In this document: positions 54,976 through 63,494 of the stretch, in pieces
Numbering within the stretch: position 1 is the stretch's first letter
Layout of the letters: each line of letters opens with the position of its first letter
The notes under the pieces: model-generated
What the model was told of the DNA's origin: nothing
What the model saw: only the letters and a program-made list of their open reading frames with translations
Database searches by the model: none
Made by a program: the position numbers and the translations under genes
Assembly: GCF_002944405.1 (NCBI RefSeq)
Contig: NZ_CP024310.1
Span: 124,001 to 188,000 of the forward strand
Direction of reading: 5' to 3'
DNA: 64,000 bases
From: Sinorhizobium fredii
GTDB taxonomy: Bacteria; Pseudomonadota; Alphaproteobacteria; Rhizobiales; Rhizobiaceae

Positions 54976-55806
54976 ATGGTCGAGACTGAAGCGCAGGATC
55001 AGGGCGCATCCCCGAACACTGCCGGCCGGCAGTTGCAGACGGCGCGCCAGAGGGCGTTGCTGGCAATGGTCAAATCGCGTGACTTCATCACCGTCGCAGA
55101 GATGGCGGCGCATTTCGGTGTCTCGGAGATGACCATCCGACGCGACCTCAAGGCCCTGGAGAAAGACGGCAGCCTGGAACGCGCCCATGGCGGGGCGATC
55201 CTTCCGGAGGCTGCACCGTTGGGGGCCGAGCAGCCGTTTCGGGATCGTCAGGTCAGGAACCAGGAGGAAAAGCGAAGGATCGTCGCCGCCGCTGCTCGCC
55301 TGATCCGCCAGCACGAAATGATCGGGCTCGATGTCGGCACCACGACGCTGATGCTGGCAAAGGAGATTGTCGGCTTTCCCAATCTGCGCGCGGCGACAAA
55401 CAGCCTGCGTGTCGCCATGACGCTGGCCGACAGCCTGGTCTCGGTTTTTGTGCCGACCGGGCAGGTCCGGCCGCTCGAAATGTCGATCACCGGCGGGCGC
55501 GCCATCCGCGAGCTTGCGAACTATCGGTTCGACAAGACATTCCTCGGCCTGTCGGCGCTCGACGAGACCGGCCTCTATGACTTCTCGATCGAAGACACCG
55601 AGGTCAAGCAGGCCTTCGTCGCCCAATCGAACCAGGTGATCGCCCTCGTCGATAGCAGCAAGTTTGGCAAGACCTCGACGGTCCGCCTTGGCGGGCTGGA
55701 GATGCTTGACGTTCTGGTCACCGACGCGGCGCCACCACCGGCTCTCGCCCGTGCCTTGAAGGAAGCGCAGGTAGAGCTCGTCATTGCGGGGGATGAGCGC
55801 CGCTGA
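54976..55806 (+). CDS. DeoR-family transcriptional regulator
   Basis: 276 residues from the ATG at 54976; ATGs at 54955 and 54940 are in frame but overlap the CGAACA repeats. N-terminal HTH: FITVAEMAAHFGVSEMTIRR, DLKALEKDGSLERAHGGA. Sensor domain with IGLDVGTTTLMLAKEI and FLGLSALDETGLYD, which in the family binds phosphosugars. It probably represses both divergent operons, with a pathway phosphosugar as inducer. Confidence 0.87.
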   Translation: MVETEAQDQGASPNTAGRQLQTARQRALLAMVKSRDFITVAEMAAHFGVSEMTIRRDLKALEKDGSLERAHGGAILPEAAPLGAEQPFRDRQVRNQEEKRRIVAAAARLIRQHEMIGLDVGTTTLMLAKEIVGFPNLRAATNSLRVAMTLADSLVSVFVPTGQVRPLEMSITGGRAIRELANYRFDKTFLGLSALDETGLYDFSIEDTEVKQAFVAQSNQVIALVDSSKFGKTSTVRLGGLEMLDVLVTDAAPPPALARALKEAQVELVIAGDERR

Positions 55807-55884
55807 CGGGAGGGAATGAGGCATCAGCCGGCCCAGCTGGTCGGCATCATATCTTCCACAATCAACCACAAAAGGGGAACGGGA

Positions 55885-57141
55885 ATGATAAGACTCTTAT
55901 TGGCAGCAACGTGCCTTGCTGCGACGACCTTCTCTATCGGCGGCGCGCGCGCGCAGAACGTGACGCTGACGATCGAAAGCTGGCGTACCGACGACATCGC
56001 GATCTGGCAGGACAAGATCATTCCCGCGTTCGAAAAGGCGCACCCGGGGATTACAGTGCGCTTTTCGCCGACCGCGCCGACCGAATATAATGCCGCGCTG
56101 AATGCGAAGCTTGACGCCGGCTCGGCCGGCGACCTCATCACCTGCCGCCCATTCGACGCATCGCTTGCGCTCTATGACAAGCGGCAACTCGTCTCCTTGA
56201 ACGATCTTCCAGGGATCGACGACTTCTCGCCCGTCGCGAAGGCCGCATGGACGACCGACGACGGCAAGACGACGTTCTGTGTTCCGATGGCCTCCGTCAT
56301 CCACGGCTTTATCTATAACGCAGATATCTTTGGCCAACTGGGACTTGCCGCGCCGAAGACGAATGAGGAGTTCTTCAAGCTCCTCGAGGCGATAAAGACC
56401 GACGGGCAATCCGTGCCAATGGCGCTGGGCACCGTTGATCAATGGGAAGCAGCCACGATGGGCTACCAGAACATCGGTCCGACCTACTGGAAGGGTGAAG
56501 AGGGCCGGCTTGCGCTCGTCGCTGGCAAGCAGACGCTCAGCGACGCAGGCTGGATGGAACCGTATCGCGTTCTCAATCGCTGGAGCGATTATCTTGGCGA
56601 TGGCTTCAAAGCCCAGACCTATCCTGACAGCCAGAACCTGTTCACGCTCGGCCGCGCCGCTATCTTTCCGGCCGGCTCCTGGGAAATCGGCCTGTTCACC
56701 CAGCAGGCGCAGTTCAAGCTCGGCGCCTTCCCGCCGCCCGTCGCTTCCGCTGGCGACACCTGCTACATCTCCGATCATCCCGACATCGGCCTTGGGCTGA
56801 ATGCCGCCTCTAAAAACGCCGAGGCCGCCCGCACTTTCCTGACCTGGGTGGCCTCGCAGGAGTTCGCGACGCTCTATTCCAACGCGCTGCCAGGCTTCTT
56901 TGCGCTTTCCAAGCATCCGGTCAAACTCGACAATGAGCTTGCCAAGACGTTTCTCTCCTGGCGCAATGATTGCCAGTCGACGATCCGCTCCACCTACGCG
57001 ATCCTCTCGCGCGGCACGCCCAATCTCGAAAACGAAACCTGGAACGCGTCCGCCAACGTCATCAATGGCGTGGAGACCCCGGAGGCTGCCGCCAAGCGCC
57101 TGCAGGATGGCCTCGCAAGCTGGTACAAGCCTGCGAAATAG
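55885..57141 (+). CDS. Sugar ABC transporter solute-binding protein
   Basis: 418 residues; AAGGGGAACGGG precedes the ATG. Signal peptide (MIRLLLAATCLAATTFSIGG, cut after ARAQ). Family 1 binding protein: TLTIESWRTDDIAIWQDKII, FIYNADIFGQLGL and FPAGSWEIGLF. It starts the CUT1-type transporter operon with two permeases and an ATPase. Confidence 0.88.
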   Translation: MIRLLLAATCLAATTFSIGGARAQNVTLTIESWRTDDIAIWQDKIIPAFEKAHPGITVRFSPTAPTEYNAALNAKLDAGSAGDLITCRPFDASLALYDKRQLVSLNDLPGIDDFSPVAKAAWTTDDGKTTFCVPMASVIHGFIYNADIFGQLGLAAPKTNEEFFKLLEAIKTDGQSVPMALGTVDQWEAATMGYQNIGPTYWKGEEGRLALVAGKQTLSDAGWMEPYRVLNRWSDYLGDGFKAQTYPDSQNLFTLGRAAIFPAGSWEIGLFTQQAQFKLGAFPPPVASAGDTCYISDHPDIGLGLNAASKNAEAARTFLTWVASQEFATLYSNALPGFFALSKHPVKLDNELAKTFLSWRNDCQSTIRSTYAILSRGTPNLENETWNASANVINGVETPEAAAKRLQDGLASWYKPAK

Positions 57142-57234
57142 CACTCGCGAACTGGACGAGGTGGCGGGCGCATAGACGCCCGACGCCTCGGCTCGGCCCA
57201 TTGACCTATCTTCGCCACGGAGCACGTGGAATCC

Positions 57235-58167
57235 ATGTCTTCAGCAAAGTCCGACCGTCCGCCGTCGCCGCGGTGGCACATAGCGGTGTTTCTGGCGCCG
57301 GCACTGTCCATCTATAGCGCCTTGATGGTTATCCCGCTGGCTTCGACCCTCAAGCAGTCCCTCTATAACCACGTCGACGACACGCTTGCCTTCGTCGGTT
57401 TCGACAATTTCAGCAAGCTTCTGCTCGACCCGACCTGGGCGACCAGCTTCTGGAACGCGCTGTCAAACAACCTGGTGTTCTTCGTCATCCACATGCTGCT
57501 GCAAAACCCGATCGGGATTGCCTTGGCGGCGCTTTTGGCCAACCCGAAGCTGAGACTGGTGCGGTTTTATCGCACGGCAATCTTCGTGCCGACCATTCTT
57601 TCCTTCGTCATCGTCGGTTTTGTCTGGAAGCTCATCCTGTCTCCGCTATGGGGTGTTGCGCCCTCCATCATGAAGGCGATCGGGCTCGGCGGGCTTTTTG
57701 CGCCTTGGCTCGGTCGCGAGGACAGCGCCCTCATCGCGCTCTCTCTCGTTTCGGTCTGGCAGTTCGTCGGCATGCCGATGATCCTCATCTATGCCGCGCT
57801 TCTGTCCATCCCGGACGAGGTGCTGGAGGCGGCCGAATGCGACGGCGTCACGGGATGGAGCCAGTTCTTCAAGATCAAGCTGCCGCTGATCCTGCCAACC
57901 ATCGGCATTGCCTCCATCCTGACCTTCGTTGGCAACTTCAATGCGTTCGACCTGGTCTATGTCGCCCAAGGGGCGCAGGCCGGCCCGAACTATTCCACCG
58001 ATCTGCTCGGCACGTTCCTCTACCGCACCTTCTTCGGCTTCCAGCTGCAGTTGGGGGACACCTATATGGGGGCAACGATCGCGTCGATGATGTTCCTGCT
58101 CATCCTGTTCGGGGTCTGCACCTATCTCTTCTTCGTGCAGCGCCGTCTGCAGAGGTACCAACTATGA
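57235..58167 (+). CDS. Sugar ABC transporter permease (MalF/UgpA-like)
   Basis: 310 residues from the ATG at 57235 (a GTG at 57226 is also in frame). Six membrane helices; the EAA loop reads EVLEAAECDGVTGWSQFFKI followed by KLPLILPTIG. Its stop overlaps the next start (ATGA). Confidence 0.88.
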   Translation: MSSAKSDRPPSPRWHIAVFLAPALSIYSALMVIPLASTLKQSLYNHVDDTLAFVGFDNFSKLLLDPTWATSFWNALSNNLVFFVIHMLLQNPIGIALAALLANPKLRLVRFYRTAIFVPTILSFVIVGFVWKLILSPLWGVAPSIMKAIGLGGLFAPWLGREDSALIALSLVSVWQFVGMPMILIYAALLSIPDEVLEAAECDGVTGWSQFFKIKLPLILPTIGIASILTFVGNFNAFDLVYVAQGAQAGPNYSTDLLGTFLYRTFFGFQLQLGDTYMGATIASMMFLLILFGVCTYLFFVQRRLQRYQL

Positions 58168-59006
58168 TGTTTAGGTCTCGTTCAGATCTCGTGCGCGGGA
58201 TCGGTGCCCATGCTGCGCTCGGCGGCTACACGCTGATTGCCCTGTTTCCCGTCGCCCTCATCGTCATCAACGCCTTCAAAAGCAGGGCTGCGATCTTCAG
58301 TGAACCGCTGATGCCGCCGACGCCCAAGAGCTTCTCGCTGATCGGCTTCGAGACGATTTCCGCGCGCGGGGATTTCATCTCCTACTTCATCAATTCGGCG
58401 ACGGTGACCGGAGTATCACTTGCCCTCATTCTGCTGTTCGGCGCGATGGCAGCCTTTGCCCTTTCCGAGTATCGGTTCCGCGGCAATGCGCTGATTGCTC
58501 TTTATGTCGCGCTCGGCATCATGATCCCGATCCGCCTCGGTACGGTTGCCATCCTGCAGCTGGTGGTCAGTGCCGGGCTCGTGAACAATCTCGTCGCCCT
58601 CGTTCTCGTCTACACCGCCCAAGGGCTGCCGCTTTCGGTCTTCATCCTCACCGAGTTCATGCGGCAGATCTCGGCGGATCTGAAGGACGCAGGGCGCATC
58701 GACGGTTTGTCGGAATACAAGATCTTCTTCACACTCGTCCTGCCGCTGGTGCGGCCGGCAATCGCGACAGTGGCCGTGTTCACGATGATCCCCATCTGGA
58801 ACGACCTCTGGTTTCCGCTCATCCTTGCACCAGCCGAACAGACTAAGACGATCACGCTCGGTGCACAGGTCTTCATCGGCCAGTTCGTCACCGACTGGAA
58901 TGCGGTGTTGGCTGCTTTGACGCTCGCAATCGTTCCGGTCCTCATCCTCTATCTTCTCTTCTCTCGCCAGCTCGTGCGCGGCCTGACCGCCGGCGCCGTC
59001 AAATAG
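58164..59006 (+). CDS. Sugar ABC transporter permease (MalG/UgpE-like)
   Basis: 280 residues, coupled to the previous permease by overlap. Six helices (ALGGYTLIALFPVALIVINA is the first) and the EAA loop DLKDAGRIDGLSEYKIFFTL with VLPLVRPA. Confidence 0.88.
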   Translation: MMFRSRSDLVRGIGAHAALGGYTLIALFPVALIVINAFKSRAAIFSEPLMPPTPKSFSLIGFETISARGDFISYFINSATVTGVSLALILLFGAMAAFALSEYRFRGNALIALYVALGIMIPIRLGTVAILQLVVSAGLVNNLVALVLVYTAQGLPLSVFILTEFMRQISADLKDAGRIDGLSEYKIFFTLVLPLVRPAIATVAVFTMIPIWNDLWFPLILAPAEQTKTITLGAQVFIGQFVTDWNAVLAALTLAIVPVLILYLLFSRQLVRGLTAGAVK

Positions 59007-59023
59007 GGCACAAAGGTATCGCC

Positions 59024-60037
59024 ATGACCGCATCAGAACTTGCCCTGCAGATCAAGGGACTGCACAAGAGCTTCGGTGACTTCCACGCGCTCGATGACAT
59101 CAACCTCGACATCAGGAGCGGCGAGTTCGTCGTTTTCGTCGGCCCATCCGGTTGCGGCAAGTCAACGCTGCTACGCATCATCGCCGGGCTTGAACACGCC
59201 TGCGCCGGCGACATCACCATTGCTGGCCGTCGGGTCAACGACGTCGAGCCTTCGAGGCGCGACATTGCTATGGTGTTTCAATCCTATGCGCTCTACCCGC
59301 ACCTTGATGTCAGGGGCAATCTTTCGCTCGGTTTGAAACAGGCCAGGAAGCCCGCATCGTTCATCGAGGCTCAGGTCGGGAAGGCGGCAAAGATGCTTGC
59401 GCTCGATGAGCTCCTGCACCGGCGCCCGTCGGAACTATCGGGTGGTCAGCGCCAGCGGGTGGCCATCGGCCGGGCGCTGGTGCGAGAGCCGCACTTGTTT
59501 CTTCTCGACGAACCGCTGTCCAATCTGGATGCTGCGCTGCGCGTCAACACAAGGCTGGAAATCGCCCGTCTCCACAGGGACACGGGCAAGACGATGATCT
59601 ATGTGACACACGACCAGATCGAGGCCATGACGCTCGCCGATAAGATCGTGGTCATGAACAAGGGCAGGATCGAGCAGATCGGATCGCCCATGGAACTCTA
59701 CCGGCATCCGGCGAACACCTTTGTCGCCCGCTTCATCGGTTCGCCGCAAATGAACCTCTTTCCCGGTTCGAAGGTTGGAATGCGCGACGTGCGCCTTGTC
59801 GGCATAAGGCCCGAGCACCTGGCAATCACGACCAATGACGGCCCGCTCCAAGGCGCCGTCAGCCACGTCGAACACCTCGGGGCCGATACCAACGTTTACA
59901 TCGAGGTTGCCGATATCGGCCTGATTGTTGCGCGCGTGTCCGGTGATGTCGAAGCAAGGGCGGGTGACTTCCTCCGTCTCGAGATGAGGCCGGATCGTGT
60001 CCACCGGTTCGACGAGCAGGCCAGGCGCTTCAGCTAG
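59024..60037 (+). CDS. Sugar ABC transporter ATP-binding protein (UgpC/MalK-like)
   Basis: 337 residues. Walker A GPSGCGKSTLLRII, signature LSGGQRQRVAIGRALV, Walker B HLFLLDEPLSNLD, H-loop YVTHDQIEAMTL, then a C-terminal TOBE-type regulatory domain (VRLVGIRPEHLAI). It energises the two permeases upstream. Confidence 0.9.
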   Translation: MTASELALQIKGLHKSFGDFHALDDINLDIRSGEFVVFVGPSGCGKSTLLRIIAGLEHACAGDITIAGRRVNDVEPSRRDIAMVFQSYALYPHLDVRGNLSLGLKQARKPASFIEAQVGKAAKMLALDELLHRRPSELSGGQRQRVAIGRALVREPHLFLLDEPLSNLDAALRVNTRLEIARLHRDTGKTMIYVTHDQIEAMTLADKIVVMNKGRIEQIGSPMELYRHPANTFVARFIGSPQMNLFPGSKVGMRDVRLVGIRPEHLAITTNDGPLQGAVSHVEHLGADTNVYIEVADIGLIVARVSGDVEARAGDFLRLEMRPDRVHRFDEQARRFS

Positions 60038-60330
60038 TCAGCGTTGGTCGGGCTCGAGTCCGCCAAACGAAGTGCGCGATATCGTGCAAAAAAAGTTGTA
60101 GAAGACTGCCCAGGTCAAGCGGCGCCGCCGCGCCGGGAGTCGGTGCACGCCAGCAGCACTGCTTACACACCGCTAAGTTCTCAGTCTTATTTGCCGATCA
60201 GACGAATGCGCGATAGTGTGCATATTGGTCTTGACTGCACGAACGTGTGCATATTTTATGAAGCGGTTGAAAACGCAAGTCGGTGGGCCGGTCACTCCTG
60301 CTCACGGCTGGATAACTGGGGAGCAATCCG
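60038..60330 (+). other. Promoter region of the second binding-protein gene, with direct repeats
   Basis: No gene. GTGTGCATATT occurs twice, at 60216-60226 and 60245-60255, 29 bp apart, which may be a regulator site. The stretch near 60080-60100 is A-rich (a run of seven A). Confidence 0.45.
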
Positions 60331-61563
60331 ATGAAACGACTATTCGCCTGGGCCCTGATGCTGACCGGCATCACGACCGCCCAAGTTTCCGCGGCCGATG
60401 TGAAGCTCAAAGCCGTCTTTATCGCGCAGGCGGCTTACAATGAGCAATCCGTCCGGGAGATGACCGACGATTTCCAGAAGCAGAATCCGGGCATCGCGGT
60501 CGACCTGGAATTCGTTCCCTATGAAGGGCTCCACGACAAGATCGTTCTCGCGCAAGGCTCCGGTGACGGTTATGACGCGGTCCTGTTCGACGTGATCTGG
60601 CCCGCCGAATTCGCCCAGAATGAGGTTCTGGTCGACGTCACCGATCGCATCACCCCTGAGATGAATGCAGGGGTGCTTCCCGGCGCCTGGACCACCGTGG
60701 AGTACAAGGGCCGACGCTATGGCATGCCGTGGGTGCTCGACACCAAGTACCTGTTCTACAACAAGGAGATGCTGGCGAAGGCAGGCTTCGATGCGCCGCC
60801 CAAGACCTGGGCAGAACTCATGAACCAGGCCAAGGTCATCAAGGAGAAGAAGATCGTCGAGCATCCGGTCGTCTGGAGCTGGGCGCAGGCGGAAGCAGTC
60901 ATCTGCGACTATGGCACGCTGCTTTCGGCCTTCGGCGGCAAGTTCCTCGATGACAAGGGCAACTCGGCATTCCAGAGCGAGGGCGGACTGAAGGCGCTCG
61001 ACTATATGGCGGCCTCGATCAAGGACGGCACGACCAACCCGAACTCGCGCGAATATCTCGAGGAGGACGTACGCCGTGTCTTCCAGGACGGCGAAGCCGC
61101 TTTCGCGCTCAACTGGACCTACATGTTCAATCTCGCCAATGACCCGAAGCAGAGCAAGGTCGCTGGCAAGGTCGGCGTCGTTGCCGCTCCAGGTGTCGAT
61201 GGCATCACCCAGGCATCTGCAGTCAATGGCTCCATGGGCCTTGGCATCACCAAATCGAGCAAGCATCCGGAAGAAGCCTGGAAGTACATCACTTTCCTGA
61301 CGTCGCAGGCGACCCAGAACAAATATGCCAAGCTGAGCCTGCCGATCTGGGCAAGTTCTTACGATGACCCGGCCGTGATCGAAGGCCAGCAGGAAATGGT
61401 CGCCGCTGCCAAGGTCGGCCTGCCCCTGATGTATCCGCGACCGGCGGTGGTGAAATATCAGGAATTGTCGCTGCTTCTGCAGGTGGCCATTCAACGAACA
61501 CTCTTCGATCAGGCCTCTGCGGACCAGGCGCTGGTTGAGGCTGCGAGCTCCTTCCAGCCCTGA
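60331..61563 (+). CDS. Second sugar-type solute-binding protein
   Basis: 410 residues; GGGGAG precedes the ATG. Signal peptide MKRLFAWALMLTGITTAQVS, cut before ADVKL. Family 1 binding protein (YDAVLFDVIWPAEFAQNEVL; YGMPWVLDTKYLFYNKEML; GSMGLGITKSSKHPEEAWKY). It has its own promoter region but no permease beside it, so it may share the CUT1 permeases upstream and widen the range of ligands. Confidence 0.87.
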   Translation: MKRLFAWALMLTGITTAQVSAADVKLKAVFIAQAAYNEQSVREMTDDFQKQNPGIAVDLEFVPYEGLHDKIVLAQGSGDGYDAVLFDVIWPAEFAQNEVLVDVTDRITPEMNAGVLPGAWTTVEYKGRRYGMPWVLDTKYLFYNKEMLAKAGFDAPPKTWAELMNQAKVIKEKKIVEHPVVWSWAQAEAVICDYGTLLSAFGGKFLDDKGNSAFQSEGGLKALDYMAASIKDGTTNPNSREYLEEDVRRVFQDGEAAFALNWTYMFNLANDPKQSKVAGKVGVVAAPGVDGITQASAVNGSMGLGITKSSKHPEEAWKYITFLTSQATQNKYAKLSLPIWASSYDDPAVIEGQQEMVAAAKVGLPLMYPRPAVVKYQELSLLLQVAIQRTLFDQASADQALVEAASSFQP

Positions 61564-61750
61564 AGGGGCTGGCGGGCCGCCGACAAGGCGGCCCGTCAGC
61601 CATGCAATGCGGCAACCGTCGGCTCGTCTCCGTGCGACCACAGTCGAAGCACTCCTGTGACCCTGCCGTCGCCAGAGCGCCCAAATTCCTGGAAAATTTG
61701 CCGTGCTCATCCGATCAGCCGGCGTCCAGCATCTCCATAAGGACACGATC

Positions 61751-62755
61751 ATGAACCAACCGAGCGGGCGCGAGGCCATTGAATCCGAGATGGCCCGTCA
61801 ACAAGGTGATGCCCTTGCCTCCTACGAGGCGGCAAGAGCGGGCGCGGCGGAGATTGCATCCTCGCTCCGGACGACCGGCCAGTTGGTGCTGCTCGGGATG
61901 GGCGGCTCGCACTGTGTCGGCCGAACCGTCGAGCCGATCTACCGGACTTTCGGCATTGATGCGGTGGCGCAGACGTTCTCGGAGCAGCTCGACACGGCGC
62001 GGCCGTTGAAGGGAAAAACCGTCATTGCGACCTCGCAATCGGGCGAAAGTGCCGAAGCCGTCCGCTGGCTGAGCGAGGCCGCTGAACGGGACGATTGCTT
62101 CGGCATGACGATGGAAGCGGGCTCGACCCTGGCAACAAGCGTTCCCTCTGTGATCGGATGCGGCGGCACCGAGATTGCGGTCGCGGCCACGCGCAGCTTT
62201 ACCATCGCATTTGCCCAGCACCTCGCCATTCTGGAGGCGCTCGGCGCCGACCCCGTGCAGGCGCTTGCCGCCTTATCCAAGTCGCACCCGGTCTCGCCTG
62301 ACGAGGCGTTGGCGCATTTCTCCAAGGTCTCTGCCGTGATCACCTGCGGCCGCAGGATGCGCGGTCTGGCTGAAGGACTGGCGCTCGGGATCGCCGAACT
62401 TGCAAGGCTGCCCTCCTTCTCGATCGAAGGCGGCCAGATGCGGCATGGACCGCTTGAAATGCTTGGACCCGATCGCGGCGTCATTCTGCTTCGATCCTCG
62501 GAAACCGGCGGAGAACGTTTTGCCGGTCTGACGGCGGCGGTTCGCAAGTGCAATTCGCCTGTTATCGTGTTCGACTGTTCAGGCGGGGAGCCGATCGGTG
62601 ATGCCATCAACATCCGCCTGCCCAGGAGCTCGGATATGGCGGCGATCTTCTTTCTCCTGCCGGTTCTCCAACGCTTCATGCTGGAATTTGGCAGCCGGCA
62701 CGTGGCGAATGTCGGCACGCCGATGCATATCGCCAAGGTCACACGCGTCGAGTAG
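61751..62755 (+). CDS. SIS-domain sugar-phosphate isomerase or deglycase (GlmS/FrlB-like)
   Basis: 334 residues from the ATG at 61751. Two SIS domains: LVLLGMGGSHCVGRTVEPIY and TVIATSQSGESAEAVRWLSE (about residues 35-115), then TEIAVAATRSFTIAFAQHL and FSIEGGQMRHGPLEMLGPD. There is no glutaminase domain, so it is not a full GlmS. Family knowledge: such proteins include glucosamine-6-P deaminase-like isomerases and fructosamine-6-P deglycases (FrlB). The neighbouring kinase and G6P isomerase favour the deglycase reading. Confidence 0.82.
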   Translation: MNQPSGREAIESEMARQQGDALASYEAARAGAAEIASSLRTTGQLVLLGMGGSHCVGRTVEPIYRTFGIDAVAQTFSEQLDTARPLKGKTVIATSQSGESAEAVRWLSEAAERDDCFGMTMEAGSTLATSVPSVIGCGGTEIAVAATRSFTIAFAQHLAILEALGADPVQALAALSKSHPVSPDEALAHFSKVSAVITCGRRMRGLAEGLALGIAELARLPSFSIEGGQMRHGPLEMLGPDRGVILLRSSETGGERFAGLTAAVRKCNSPVIVFDCSGGEPIGDAINIRLPRSSDMAAIFFLLPVLQRFMLEFGSRHVANVGTPMHIAKVTRVE

Positions 62756-62916
62756 GGCATATTGCACCGTCGTCGCGCCATCCCGCAGCATGAGCCAGAG
62801 CGTACTGCACGAGGAACAAGCGCCTTGGAGCGCCAGCAAACGGCGCGGCCTTTGGACCGGACGGTTAGTCGCGCGACAGCGAACGGGCGACACGGGGAGA
62901 GCAGATAGGAACCGAG

Positions 62917-63474
62917 ATGACGTACCCGGAAAATGTCGCGATCGATGCTGCGACTGGGGCGATTGCGCCGATGGTCGAGCACTACGAAAAGCGCCTCGCT
63001 GATCTCAGAGACGTCTTTTCCGACAGGCAAGCCGTCGACCGGATGCTTGCCGAAGATCAAAATATCCTCGTTTATCAGGTCCGGGCCTTCAAGAGAGAGG
63101 GATGCGACTTATGGTTCGGCACGACAACCATCGAGCCGGGCCAGGTCGGGCGCGAATATTTCATGACCCGCGGTCATTTCCACAAGAGGCGCGACATGGG
63201 GGAGGTGTATTACACTCAGGCTGGCGAGGGATTGCTTCTCCTGCAATCGCGAGACCGCCAGATTGAGACCATGGAGATGCGGCCGGGCACCTCATCGCTT
63301 ATTCCCCCAGATTGGGCGCACCGCTCAATCAATGTTGGCACCGATCCCCTCGTCTTTGTCTGGGTGTGCAACATCGAGGCTGGCAACGACTACGGCGAGA
63401 TCCTCGAAAAAGGGATGCTGAGACACGTTATCGCGGGCGCCGCAAGCCCCGAGATAATCGACCCGCTCGCTTGA
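62917..63474 (+). CDS. Cupin-type glucose-6-phosphate isomerase
   Basis: 185 residues. The GPI cupin motif TRGHFHKRRDMGEVYYTQAG gives His, His and Glu ligands, and LIPPDWAHRSINVG gives the last His. Length and motifs match the archaeal/bacterial cPGI family, which interconverts glucose-6-P and fructose-6-P. It would feed a glucose-6-P product of the SIS enzyme into central metabolism. Confidence 0.87.
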   Translation: MTYPENVAIDAATGAIAPMVEHYEKRLADLRDVFSDRQAVDRMLAEDQNILVYQVRAFKREGCDLWFGTTTIEPGQVGREYFMTRGHFHKRRDMGEVYYTQAGEGLLLLQSRDRQIETMEMRPGTSSLIPPDWAHRSINVGTDPLVFVWVCNIEAGNDYGEILEKGMLRHVIAGAASPEIIDPLA

Positions 63475-63494
63475 CGTCACGCCCGATAGCGTCG

